The position numbers and the translations under genes were made by a program. From PVC group bacterium (lineage in GTDB: Bacteria; Verrucomicrobiota; Kiritimatiellia; SS1-B-03-39; UBA6053), in NCBI GenBank assembly GCA_003565035.1, contig PXDP01000080.1, positions 1 to 22,034 on the forward strand: 22,034 nt of DNA, read 5' to 3'. The notes under the pieces are model-generated. The model was not told where the DNA came from, did no database searches, and worked only from the letters and a program-made list of their open reading frames with translations. Below are positions 8,901 to 20,900 of the stretch, in pieces (positions within the stretch are counted from its first letter, which is position 1; each line of letters starts with the position of its first letter).

Positions 8901-11900
8901 GGATGATATTCTTTTCGACTGGATTGATGGGGATGGCAATTCCCTGACCGACATGGGCGGGTTTGGCGCCAACGGCCTCGAGTTCCAGATCCGCCTCGGT
9001 CAAGTGCTGCTGGATACCGGGTTTACCGCCGATCTCAATTTTGACGCCCTGGCACCGGTGATCAGTCTCGGTCTTGATGGCGGGTTCGGTTTCGCGGTGG
9101 GCTGGGATTTGCAGATTGGTTTTGGGTTCAATTTGGACGACGGCTTTTACATTGTCGTGGATGGCGACCGGAATGAGCTGGAGGTGCGGGTGGAGGGAAC
9201 CCTCCGCGGCGCCCAGGAGCATTTTGAAGTGCGGGCGGTCAATGACCCCGACAGCCCGGCCTTCCCGTCCAGCAATCCCGGCACCGGGTATGCGATTTTC
9301 AACCGCCGCGACAACCAATGGGTGCTGGGTCCCGCCAAGGGTGACGGCTCCCGCGAACCGCTGTACGTTATCAATGTCAATGACGACGGAGACATCGTAG
9401 ACCCCGCGCAATGGGAATCGAATCTGGTCTTCGGCAGTGCCCTGCTGGGCGGGTCCTCCTGCGGATGTTCCGGCAGCCTGATCGACCTGGATATGCCGGA
9501 TCTCCACTGGGTGGTTGCGGCGTATGATACGGATACGAACGCCTGGGCCCCCGCGTATCTGGATACCCTGGGACAGTTCCGGCCGCAGGAAGACGGGTCT
9601 TTTGATCCGGGTCAAATGATCCTGTATGACCGGGCACAGCCTTTCACCGCGTTTGGATCACTCTTCTTCCTCAAGTTGGACGCGACCGATCAGATCCGCA
9701 TCGGTTTGGATCCGCCCGGGGATGCGGATTACTACTTCGGGATCGATGAAGATCAGAAATCGCCCAATGACCGGAATGATCCGGATGAGGGGGTGCGCCG
9801 CAACAATCATCTGCCCACCCGCGCCCGGGCCAGTATCGGGATCAATCTTTGGGATCCCTCAGAACAGGCTTCGGACAATACCCTCGTCTCCAGCTCGAAT
9901 ACCGTCACGGGCTGGGCCGGGCAGGATTGGACCGGGGCACTCATCACCGATCTGGGCCTTTCCTTCACCAACGAGGATGAGAACGGATTTGCCGTGGTGG
10001 ATTTTATAAATCAGTTCAACACCGACAATGGCGACCTCTGGTTCATTGTGCATCTGCTGGATGAAGACAATGCTGATGATATCCGTGATCATTTCAACGC
10101 GCAGATGGAGGAAAACGGATGGACAATCGAAGTCGAACGCCGTCCCTCCTTCGGATCCTCCGGCATCACCGTGGAGCGGGTTTCCATTGTCGACGGTGTC
10201 TGGTCATACCTGGACGGGGATGACGAGTGGCAACCCATTTTTGATGAAGACTGGACCTTTATTATCCGGGTGCCGGATGAATTTGGCGGAGACACCTACG
10301 ATTTAATCCGGGTGAAATACATCCAGCTTGGCGATGCCGATTACGATATTCTTGAAAACGGCACCGGCTGGTACATTGTCGATCCCGAGTACAGCGGTGT
10401 GGAGGCGGGTGCTCTGTCCGATCCGGCTCTGGGACTCCTGGTGCCGATCTTTCTTTTCGATGAGGTGGACGATGACTGGGACGTGCCGCTTTTCATGCTC
10501 CTGTCCACCGACTACAGCCTGAATGATCTCGTTGCCGACGGATACCTGAAGGATGACACCTTTCCGGGTGTCGGCGGAAATATGCCCCTCGGCTTCGACA
10601 GCGACATCACCAACCTTGTCCGCTGGGGATACTGGCTTCCGGTACTGTCCCTGGACTTTGATCCCAGCGAAAACCGGATCACCTGGGAGGAACTGCGCGG
10701 CGAGGATTCCGGAAACATTATTCAACTGTTGCTTCGGGCTGATATCATCGTCAACCTCTCGCTGGAACTGTCGGTCAGTGACAACGCCGCGTTCCCGAAA
10801 ATCCGCGCGGATCTGAATCTCGACTGGGGAATCGAGGTGAATTTCCTGGATGACGATCCCCTGGGCGGGGGGAACTGGTATCCGCATGTCGGCATGAACA
10901 ATATCCGGCTGGATATGGGGTCCTTTCTCACCCAGTACCTGCGTCCGGTTCTTGAACAGATCGACGAAGGCCTTTCCCCCATTCGCCCGGTGATCGAGGT
11001 GCTGACCAATCCCATCCCGGTGATTTCCGACATTGCCGGACGGAACATCAGTCTTTCCACCCTGCTGTATCAGTTCGGGGGACCGAAAGGACAGGCGCTT
11101 GCCACTTTCATCGACGTTGTCCGCCTTGTGAGTGATCTGAGTGCCATGGTGGCCGCGCTGCCCGATGACATGAATGTCTACCTGCCCATCGGCAATTTCT
11201 GGATCCCCTCCAGCAAAGACGGCCTTGAGGATGCGATCTTCTATGACAATAACGAGCTGACACCGCCCTCCTTCTCCCAGCAGAATCAGGCGCTGGAAGG
11301 TGAGGATGTGGCCGCCGGTGCGGCTGCGTTTGCCATGCTGAATGATTCCAGCACATCCAATCAGCCCAATCAGGGAATCACCGACAACAGCAAAAAAGGC
11401 GGCTTCGCCTTCCCGATTTTCAATGATCCGACCCAGCTCTTCAGCTTGTTGATGGGGGGCGACGCGGTATTGGTGACCTACAGCCTCCCCACGCTCGATT
11501 ACAGCTTTGCCAAGCGGATTCCGCTGATTCAGCTCGGCCCGTTCCAGGCCGGCATCCGCTTTGGGTTCGAGATTACCGCCCAGTTACACTTCGGATTTGA
11601 CACCTACGGAATTCGCAAAGTCATGGACACCGGCAATCCGCTCTGGGCGATTGACGGATTTTACATCAGCGACCGTCAAAATGCCGACGGCACCGGCCGC
11701 GATGTTCCGGAAGTCTCCATGACCGCAACCATTGCGTTGTATGGCGGCATCGATATCTTTTTGGCCCGGGGCGGCATCGAAGGTGGATTCATTGTGGGAA
11801 TCGAAATTGATCTGAACGATCCCAATGATGACGGGAAAATCCGTCCCTCCGAACTGCTGGCGGTGGTGGCGTGGACCGGCAATCCCCTGGACTGGTTCAA

Positions 11901-14900
11901 TATCCGGATTTACGGCGAAGTGTATGCCCGCTATTACTACAAAGTCATGGTTCCGATTCCGTATCCCTTTGGAATCAAGCGGGTGACCCTGTTTGAGGGC
12001 GGCAAAACCTTTGCCCGGCTCACGCTCTTTGATATTCAGTGGGAAGGCAGTAAAGGTCCGCCCATCCTCGGGGAAAAAATGAATTTCGTCACCCCCAATG
12101 GCGAGCTGGTCGAGAATGCCCTGCTCATCAATATGGGGCCCAATTCCGAAAACCGCCTCACCAATGACGACCCCTGGTACAGCCGCCCGGACTCCGCGAT
12201 CATCGACGGAAACGAAAAATTTGTCATCACCAATTCCGGCAGTTCGGTGACGGTGACGCTCTACAACCGGGCCGGCACTTCGGTGGTGCACAGCATGACC
12301 TTCCACAATGTCTCCATGGTGGTGGCCTACGCCGGTGAAGGCAACGACATCATCGATGCCAGCGGTCTGAACGGTCTTCCGGTGTATTTTGAGGGAATCG
12401 ATGGCAATAACCAGATCACCGTGGGCTCAACCCATGCGAGCCGGCCCTCCTGGCTGACCGGCGGAGCCGGCAATGACACCCTCAATGTTATCAACGGCGG
12501 TTACACCTACTTCAACGGCGTGTCCGGCAGTAACGCGATTTCGCTTGGACAGGGAAGTGCCACCGTCAATGTGGTGCAGGCCGGTCGGGATCAGGATGAG
12601 GTGAGCAGCGGCGGGAACGGCGCCACCAACACGGTGGTGTTCGGCAGCGGCTTCGGCGACATCAATTTGTCCGGTCTGAGCCAGACCAGCCAGGCCACCA
12701 CTCTGGATTTCAGCCGGACCTTCTTCCCGCTCGGGGGCGAAATGTCCGCCGCAAACAGTTTCATCTCCGCCGGCGGCCGCAGTCGCGCGATGTTCCATCT
12801 GGCCGCGATTACGCAAATCAAAGGCAGTCAGAACCGGGACACCTTCACCTTCCGGCGTCCGCACACCCATCAAAACGGACTGACGCTTCGCGGCGGCCTC
12901 GGTAATGATGTTTTCACCTTTATTTTAGGCGATTTCGCCGATTTTGCCGCCGCCGGGATCACCATCGATAACGATATCCTGCCGACATCTGAAGCCCTGC
13001 TTGGGGCCGTGGTGCTGGACGACTGCGACGGCATTGCGGAAATCGCGCTCGCCTCAACCACCATTGGGGATCAGACCCACTTCTTCTCCGGAAGCGGCTA
13101 TCTTGCTGCACCTGAAGTCCGCATTGTGGATCCCACCGGCACCGGAGCCCGGGCCATTGCCGGTCTGAATACCGACGGCACGATTTCCGGTATCGTGGTC
13201 ACCAGCCGCGGAACCGGCTACACGAATCCGACGATTGAACTGGTCAACCGCACGAGTTTTAACGATACCGTTCGCTTCATTCTGGAGGATACCGCGGACT
13301 TCACCCAGGACGCCACTCTGGCCCGGGTCAACAACTGGCATGTGCTCACCTACGAGGGCAAACAGATCCGCATGGCGGATTCGGTTGAGAATGTGATCAT
13401 CGAAGCGCCGGGGGCGGTGGTGAGTGCCGGGCAGGGCGGGGTAACGCTTGCCGGCCGGTTCCAGTTGAGGGCGGAACGCTTTGTGAACACCGGACCGGTC
13501 ACGGCCGACACCATCCAAATTGTGGCGGATCAGGGTTTTGCGGTGGACCACCCGCTTTCCACCATTAACCATGGCAATCTTTCCCTCGAAGTGCTGGGCC
13601 GCGGAGCACAGGCCACCGCCACGCCGGTGATTTCCGGCAGCGGCGTGATCGGATACACCCTCACGGGTTCGGGCAGTCATTATAACTTCGTGCCGCAGGT
13701 TGTGGTGCGCGGCGGAAGCGCCGGCACCGGCAGCGGCGCGTTTGCCGAGGGTCTCGTCAACAGTCAGGGAGAGGTGACCGGCTTCACGGTCATTGCCGCC
13801 GGATCAGGATACTCCTCGATTCCGGTTCCCGATGCCTATGTGACCTCTCCCAGTTCGATTTATCTGAACGCCAGTCTGAGCACGTCCGCGTTGGGCTCCC
13901 CCGCCGGGTATGGGGATGGCCGCGGGACCATCACGCTCCGCACCCTGGAAGGCAGTGTGCTCACCAGTGCGAATGTCGCCTTCCCTGCAAATTCTCAGAT
14001 CGCCTGGCAGCGCGGCGACTTCCGCTTCCTGGGCGATCTGACCCTGGACGATATCCAGACCGGGGGCTCCGGTGCGGTGGTGGAAGCCGTGCTCGACGGC
14101 GACGGACGGGTGGTTGATTTTGTCATACAGAATGGCGGCAGCGGCTATACTGCGGACTATGCTCCGACCGTGAACATTCAGGGCGCGGCCGAAGCGACCG
14201 CCGTCGTGGAAAACGGTCAGGTGATCGGATTCAACATCACCAATCCCGGCGGTGGGTACGCGGTGGCCCCCCTGGTCACCCTCGCCGCGAACGGCCTGTC
14301 CAAGGTGGCCGGGGGAAGTCAGACCCGGCACATCAAAGCTGCCAATGGGTTCCTTGTGATCGACACAGATTCCGGAGTGGGCACCATTCACCGTCCGGTA
14401 CAGACAGATGTCCGCGTGTTTGTGGGCCGGGGTGCCCGTCAGGGCGACAGCAATATATATCTTCTGGAAAACAATGGATTTGATATTGGTTTGGTGGACG
14501 GCATCAACGGGGTCACCAGCAATTCCTCGGACATTCATCTGGTCAGTTTCAGTGGCGAAATCAATCTCGGCATGCCGGTGCAGCGCACGAACACCGCCGG
14601 GGAGCTGCTCTGGCAGGATGCGGAAAAGACGATTCCGATTTATGAAACCTATCAGACCCGCACCGTGATCGGCGGACGGGAATTCCTGCCGGGCGACCGG
14701 GTGTTTGTCGGCGGCAATCTGAATGCACAGTCCGGAAACATCGTTCTGGTGGCCGACAACTTTAATGTGAACTCGGTGGTTTCCTCCACCGGGGCCACGC
14801 TGCTGAGTCTTCGCCCCGCCGACCCCACCGCCCCGCTGGGCCTGGCCGGCTCCCGCGCGATTGCTGAGGCGGTGCTGGATGGCAACGGCACCGTGATCGG

Positions 14901-17900
14901 ACTGAATCTGTTGTGGCAGGGACGCGGGTATACCGGCGAACCGCTGGTGATCTTCAACGCCCCCGGCGACCGCGCTTTCGCGGTGGCAACCACCCTCAAC
15001 GGTTCGGTGACCGGCATTGAACTCACCTTCGGCGGTTCTTTTTACGGTGAAGCCCCGGCCGTGACCCTCTCCGCCCCCAATCTTGCCGGCGGAACCCAGG
15101 CCACGGCGCAGGCCGTCGTGCGCAATGGTGAAGTCGTCGGCATCGAAATTCTCAATGCGGGTTCCGGATACACCAGCTCGCCACGCGTCAACATTGCCTT
15201 GCCGGGTCAGCAGGCCACCGCGCGGGCCCAGGTGCAGAATGGCCGCGTGGTCGGCTTCTTTGCCCTCCAGGGGGGCACCAACTACAGCTTCGTGCCGCGG
15301 GTGACGATTGATCAGCCGTTCACCTTCGGGCTGGATCAGTTTGAAATCGATTTTTTCCAGGCCGGGTTCGATAACTTTGAAGTGGGCCGCGCCGACGGGC
15401 GGAACCGGGTCGTGACCGCCACCCAGCAGTTCCAGGAAACCACCATTCTGCGCGGGGAGGAACATTTCTTCGAAGACACCTTTGTGGATGGCGACCTCAT
15501 CGTCTACGGTTCCGGCAACACCTCCTATTTCGATACCGGCACGACCGAGGCCGACTCGATTTCCTTCAATGACGCCCTGATCATCAATCCCGGTCAAACC
15601 CACACCTTCCGGGCCACAGCCGGCGGAATCATTTTCCAAATGCCCGGCACCCTGAACGGCACGCTGCCGAATTCCTCCACCAATCCCGCCAATCAGGAAA
15701 ATGTCATTCTGGATGCCACCGGCAATATCCAGATCGTCGGCGCCATCGGCAACAACGCCAAGATTCATAACCTGACGATTCTGAAGGGCGCCAACATCAC
15801 CTTCAACGACACCGTCACCCTATCCGGGAATTTGATCATTGAGCAGGGGGCTCAGATCACCTTTGAGCGCGATGTCCGCATTGACGGCAATTTGATCATT
15901 GGCAATGCGTCAGACCTCAGTCAAATCGGCAGTGTCACCTTCACCCCCGGCGCCCGGCTGGATGTGCAGGGCGACATCGAAATTTACAGTCAGGGCCCTG
16001 TGAATTTCCGCAATGATGTGGGGCAGGTGTTTGTTCCGGATTCCGTGACCATTGCAACCGGGGATGTGATCAACTTCGAAGGACGTTTTACGGCGGATCA
16101 GGCGAATCTGACCGCCGGGCCGACGCAGGATATTTATTTCAATCAGCCGGTGCTGGTTCAGGACATGCATGCCCGGGCCGGGAACCTCATCCGCGTGGAC
16201 AGTACCCTCACCGTTGGAACCGGAGACTTGACCCTGACCGCCAACCGCATTGAACTGCTTGGTGGTGCGGGAAGCCTCCGCAATCAAACCGGAACCAGCG
16301 GAGTCAGCACCCTGACCATTGAGCCCTTCACCGCCTCCCGCAAGATGGCCGTGGGCGCACCGGTCTTCTTCTTCGGCGATGACGGCGACCGGCTGAATAT
16401 CACCTACCGCGAAATTGCCGCCATCAACACGGGCTTTTTCGAAGTCATCTTTGGCGATGTGGTCAATGGCACCGGCGATGTGTTTGTTTCGGATCTTGGC
16501 TCCACCCGCAACAACTTCACCGCCAGCCCGCCACCGATTCAAAACCCCACCACCATTGTCGGCGGACGGGTGCAGGTTGGATATGCGGATGATCCCTCCT
16601 TCTTCGATGCGGACATTTCCGATGTTTTCGAATTTATTCAGCCCTCCGAAATCACGGTTACGAGTACCGCCTCGTACCTCCGCTTTAAATCTCTGGTCAC
16701 CGATGTCCGCATTGACGCTGCCATCAACACCTTTATTCAGCGGAATCCCTGGATTCGCATAGAGGCCGAGCGCAATATTATCATCAACAAGCCCGTCCAG
16801 GCCCTGACACGGATTTCCCTCACCTCCGGCTATTCCGGTGCCATTGCAGGCTCCGTGACCGTGAATTCCACCGGCGGCCACACGGGTCATCTCTTCACCA
16901 CCAGTTCCACCACGCTGAATCACCGGATTGAAATCTCCGCCGGCCGGGTGGGCGGGGCAACCGGCGGCAACATCGTCTTTACCGATGTGCCCTTCACCGG
17001 TGCGGGCGGCGATGTCACCGTCTGGGCACGGAACGAAGGCGGACGGGTACTGATGCAGGCACCCGGCGGCAGTATCACCCAGAATCACGGACTTATCCGG
17101 GCGGAAATCCTCAGTCTGACCGCCTCCGGCAATATCTCGCTGGATCTCACCGATGCGGTTCGGGTGGGTTCGGGTACCCTCAATGGAGCCACGCTCTGGA
17201 AATCCGGGTTTGTGAAAGACAACGGAGATGATGTCTTTATTGACGGCATCATCATCACCGGAACCGGAAGCCTGATCCTGACGGAGACGGATGCTCTGAT
17301 TCTCGACAATGTGCAGACAAACGGCGGCGATATCACCATCGACAACTTGGACGGCAGCGGAGGCGACCTTCATCTGGGCACGCTTGGCACCGTCTCCGGC
17401 AACATCACGCTCACGGCGGATGGCGCGATTACCGATCATCGGTCCGGAGAGGGCATCATTAATCTGACCACCACCGGTCTGGTCGATCTGACCGCCAAAA
17501 CCGGTATCGGAGGTCCGGGCGACCTCGACATCGATACCCAGATCGGCAGCCTGACCGCACAGACCACGGTCTCCGGCGGTATTCATGTGGACGAGCGCAA
17601 CGGCCTGATCATCGCCGGCCCGCTCAGTACTGAAGGGAACGGGCCAATTCTGATCTCGGTGCGCGAAGGGAATCTGGCCGTTGACAATGCGGTGACCGCA
17701 CATGGATCCGGTAACATTCTGCTGGAAATCCTGAACGGATCGGTGACCCTGGATGCCGCCGTCAGTTCTGCGACGGGCCACATCACCGTTTTTGCGGAGA
17801 ACGATGTGACCTTTGGAGCAGCCGGGTCCGTGTCCACCGCCGCCCCGGGCAGTGTTGCCATTCTGGCGACCACCGGAGAAGTGACGATGAACGGCGCGGC

Positions 17901-20900
17901 CACCGTCACCGCCACTGATGCCTCGATCCGTATTGTGGCAGACGGAGATATTCTCCTTGGAAATGTCGATGCGGGTGCCGCGGGCCGCGTGTCGGTGGTC
18001 TCTGAAAACTTCTCGATCTTCAGCGCCATGGGCTCCACGTTGAATATCGTCGCCATGGATCTTCGCATGGAGGCGGACCGCGCCATCGGCACCGCAGCCA
18101 ATCCGCTGACCCTGTCCGTGGACAACCTGGCCGCCTTCGCAAATTCGGATCATCCCGACTTCAAAGGCGTGTATCTGGCGCAGGACCGCGATGTGCTGAT
18201 CACGGAAATTGCGCCGGTTACCGCTCAGATTGTCGACACCTCCAATACCCTCACACCCGAGGCTGACGGGGCGGCTCTGAACGATTTGTCCACCAACCTG
18301 AATGGCGACGTTGTGCTGGTTGCCCAAGGTGCGCTGACCGTGGATGAGGTGTCCGGAGTGCTTGCTCAGGGCAGCGGCAATGTGCGCCTGGAAGCCTTCG
18401 GCCCGGAACAGGACGTGATCCTCAACGGCAATGTGAACAGCGGCACCGGGGACATCAGCGTGGTGGCCAACCGGAACATCGTTCTGGGAATCGGTGTGGC
18501 GGTGGAAACCGCCGATCCCGGAACCGTCTACCTCCGCGCCTTCAACGGCGGGGTACATATGGATTCGACTGCGGAAATCACCGCCTCCGATTCAAGCATC
18601 TTCATCCACGCGCAGCTCAATGTGATCCTCGGACAAATTGAAGCCACGCATGTCGCGGTCACCTCCGATGCCGGTTCGATTACTACCGCCGATGAAAGCA
18701 TCACCGTCAACATCACCGCCACAACTGTCCGCCTGGAGGCAGGCCGCGCCATTGGTGAGCTCGACACGCTATCCGAGATCGCGATCCCCGTGACTCTGGC
18801 CGCGACAACCCTTTCGGCTATGGCCCGAAGTGATGACGAAAACGAAAAAGGAATCTTCCTGCGCAATGTGAATACCGATCTGACCGTGGGTTCCGTGGGT
18901 GTGACCGTCCGGGAATTCAATGCCGATACAAGCGTGACGGAGCGCACCGCTGCGGCGCAGGCCGATTTGACCACCCTCAATGATGGTCCTGTTTATTTGA
19001 TGAACGACCAAGGCAGCATCACCTTGACCGACGCGAATGGCAATAACCTCGCGGTCAGCGCCAATGGTGCAGGCGATATCGCCATCATTGCCAACGGTGC
19101 CGGGTCCGATATCGTCGCCGAAGCCAATGCGTCCATCGAATCCGGCACAGGCCGTATCGGGCTGTTTGCGGGGCGGAATATCGACCTTGCCGACACCGTA
19201 ACCGTTCGCACGGGCGGAGACGGCGAAATCCTGCTCATTGCAGCCACGGGTGAGATCCTGATGAACGACGGCGCGGAGGTGCTCTCCGCCCACGGGAATA
19301 TCAGACTCGACGCGCAGAACGACATATACCTCTCCCTCGTCCAGAGCGTGGATGGCGACATCACGGTTTACAGCCATACCGCTGCGATTATAGACAACAC
19401 GGCGCTGGAACCTCCGAACCTGGTCACCGACGGCCACCTGGTTCTACGCGCGGAGACCGGTATCGGCGGAGTGGGCATGGCGGATATCAACACGGACGTG
19501 GCGTTCCTGACGGCGTTGAACACCACCTCCGGCTTGATCGTAATCACCGAGGAGTCGGATATCGAAATTGCGGCCCACCCGACCAACCCGGCACCTGCGG
19601 AATTTGTGGGCGTGGGAGTATACAATCTGGCGGATGACGGTTCTGTTCTGATTCGCACACTCGATGGCAGCATGGTCGTGAATGAATCGGTTTATGCGGC
19701 TGCTGGCGGATTGCTGCTCCTCGACATATTCACAGGTGAGGGCCACGATCTGACGGTAAACGGGACTGTGACAACCCAAGATGGGCATTTGACGCTGCTG
19801 AATCGGACCGGCGGCGATATCTACGTAAATAACGCCGTGAGCGCGGTGGATGGTGGCACAATCCTGATTTGGGCGTCCGTCGGCAGCACCATCTTTCATG
19901 AAAACGGTAGCGCCACCACGAACAACGAAAATATCGCGGTGGTGGGCAGGGGGGATGTGGCGGTCACCGGTGTGGATGCAGGTGAAGCGGATGTGACGAT
20001 TGTGGCTTTGACCGGTTCGGTATCTGATGCGGGCGAAACCCTGCGCGACGTTACGGCGAACCGGTTGCGTATCTATGCCGCTGGAAGCATCGGTGCCGGA
20101 AATGCGTTGGAGACCAATGTCAATGTGCTGGCGACGGAAGCCGTGGGCGGCGAGATCAACATCAGCAATTTGGGCGACGTGCTGATCGATGAAGTCCCGA
20201 TTGTTGAGGTCCGACTCGTGAATTTCAATAACTCGACCACCTCAACCGGCGACGCATCTCCCACGACCGATCTCATTGCCGCAACCGACATCACCCTGGT
20301 CAGTGAAACCGGTTCAATTACGATCCGTTCCGACTTCAGCACCGAGAATGCCGTGCGGTCCAATACCGGCGACATATCCCTCACGGCCGAAGTCGATGTG
20401 AATCAAAACGCGGGCGTTCGCACAAATACAGGTGACCGGATTGCGGTCACCGCCGTAACCGGCCAGATCGTCATGGACTACGACATGGCCACGCTAACCG
20501 GCACCTTAACCTCCGGTACAGTGGCGGACATTCTTTACACGGCCGCTGGCGATATTCTGTTGACCACCTTGGAAACGGGCACCGGCAATGTAACCGTCGC
20601 TGCCGGGGACCGGATCGTGGACAATCGCAGTGGCGACGAACTGCCTAATATTATTACTAACGCAATGGCCACCCTGCTGGCCGTCAACGGCATTGGCGAT
20701 ACCGGGACGGCGGACATCAATTTGAATGTGGGCGCAGTAACCGCTTCCAACACCACCAGCGGACGCATTGTTCTGCGTGAGGTGAATACACTCGAAATCG
20801 CTTCCAGTGGTCTCTCCACCCAAGGTGGCAACGGTGATATCATCGTCACCGTGGTGGCCGGACACCTCACAGGCAACGGCCCCGTGTCCGCTCACGGCTC

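Larger units (their letters stand above)
8584..12060 (+). other. Central acidic beta-rich region without obvious tandem repeats
   Basis: Residues about 1884-3042. Alternating hydrophobic and glycine strands such as GFGFAVGWDLQIGFGFNLDD (from 9088) and FQAGIRFGFEITAQLHFGFD (from 11542) resemble beta-sheet or barrel-like segments. Asp-rich turns (DGDGN near 8932, NVNDDGD near 9376, DEDNADD near 10066) look like calcium ligands. The stretch from about 11542 to 11853 (GFYISD, DVPEVSM, IEGGF, then an EF-hand loop) recalls a segment I associate with other giant LEPR-XLL-type proteins, but I cannot verify this here. No enzymatic motif was seen. Confidence 0.45.

Noticed and set aside
7414..9615. Minus-strand open frame of 733 codons
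   Set aside because: Same in-register shadow of the giant gene; low-complexity product and no ribosome site or domain.
13804..15768. Minus-strand open frame of 654 codons
   Set aside because: Same in-register shadow; it lies opposite the GSGY array and mirrors its Gly-rich periodicity.
15910..18558. Minus-strand open frame of 882 codons
   Set aside because: It is exactly in codon register with the giant + strand gene. In-register antisense stops need TTA, CTA or TCA codons on the + strand, which are rare here because of GC3 bias. The product is Gly/His/Arg-rich with no recognisable domain.
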